Of a stretch of 20,376 bases of DNA, positions 20,159 through 20,376 are shown in pieces. The position numbers and the translations under genes are program-made. Below the pieces are notes generated by a model. It had not been told where the DNA came from. It worked only from the letters and a program-made list of their open reading frames with translations, and did not search any database. Source of the DNA: a virus; IMG/VR virus record IMGVR_UViG_3300004463_000161, positions 1 to 20,376 of that record; one strand, 5' to 3'. The number at the start of each line of letters is the position of its first letter. Position 1 is the first letter of the stretch.

Positions 20159-20376
20159 CCTTGTAATTCCTCATATGTACGGCCTGGTTAATATTGACAA
20201 CGCACTCAAAAGGTGCGTTGCTTCAATGAAGGGGCAGGACCAAACTATTATTTTGGCTAACGATGGTATTGGATATGGGGCTGCCAGCAATTTAGGTATG
20301 CGGCTAGCTACCGGGGATTTTATTATTTTGTCAAACAATGACTGTTGGTTGCAAAAAGGTTCTTTGGCTGATCTAA
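20145..20376 (+). CDS. GT2-like glycosyltransferase, cut by the window end
   Basis: A reading frame starts at TTG 20145 with GGAG six bases upstream, overlaps the previous gene by 14 bases and is still open at the window end (77 codons). It begins TTISLVIPHMYGLVNIDNAL, then GQDQTIILANDG, GYGAASNLGMRLATG and DFIILSNNDCWLQKGS. NDG, the G-x-x-x-N-x-G-x-x-x-A-x-G pattern and the later NND at the D-x-D position are typical of GT2 enzymes. It is probably a further sugar transfer step; the C-terminal part is not in the window. Confidence 0.75.
   Translation, partial: MTTISLVIPHMYGLVNIDNALKRCVASMKGQDQTIILANDGIGYGAASNLGMRLATGDFIILSNNDCWLQKGSLADL

Noticed and set aside
1-20376. Insertion sequences, integrase or attachment sites
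   Set aside because: No transposase, integrase or flanking direct repeats were found, so I cannot say whether the phage is temperate.

Overview
The window reads as part of a tailed double-stranded DNA phage genome (Caudoviricetes), moderately AT-rich, with every supported gene on the + strand, packed tightly and often overlapping (TAATG, ATGA and 8-38 nt overlaps). Terminase, portal, lysins and holin make the phage assignment firm. The host is inferred, not proven, to be a Gram-positive bacterium, most likely an actinobacterium. The reasons are two different peptidoglycan hydrolases, small membrane proteins of the kind seen in actinobacteriophages, an HD hydrolase with an extended -10 box placed six bases before its ATG (leaderless layout), and frequent TTG starts.

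Layout. 1-282: non-coding AT-rich leader with a series of perfect palindromes, then a TTTACA-N17-TAGAAT promoter. 283-4339: probable small terminase, large terminase and portal. 4329-9518: a zinc-binding microprotein and seven genes that look like virion surface or tail-associated proteins, including a 569-residue protein built from about twenty 18-residue repeats. No protease, major capsid protein, tape measure or tail tube gene follows the portal, so those must lie elsewhere. 9547-11850: a large GT2-TPR-GT4 fusion glycosyltransferase. 11928-14765: lysis region with three small membrane proteins (one only 31 residues), an NlpC/P60-like lysin, a lytic transglycosylase and a multi-span holin. 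14782-14991: a small acidic protein of unknown function.

14982-15107 is a structured non-coding junction. It holds a GC-rich hairpin, a hairpin whose loop can form a geometrically sound H-type pseudoknot with a downstream GGGACGG, a strong intrinsic terminator that needs the same GGGACGG strand, and then the extended -10 promoter. This is the best candidate here for an undescribed regulatory element.

15105-20376: a second operon of an HD-domain nucleotide hydrolase, three GT-A-like glycosyltransferases (the last cut by the window end), a Cys-His-Asp candidate hydrolase, an FkbM methyltransferase, a second SAM methyltransferase, two zinc-ribbon microproteins, thymidine kinase and an FkbM-like protein that has lost its cofactor motifs. 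The glycosyltransferases and methyltransferases together suggest that the phage builds and methylates a glycan. Possible acceptors are its own Ser/Thr-rich virion proteins or the host surface. That role is inference.
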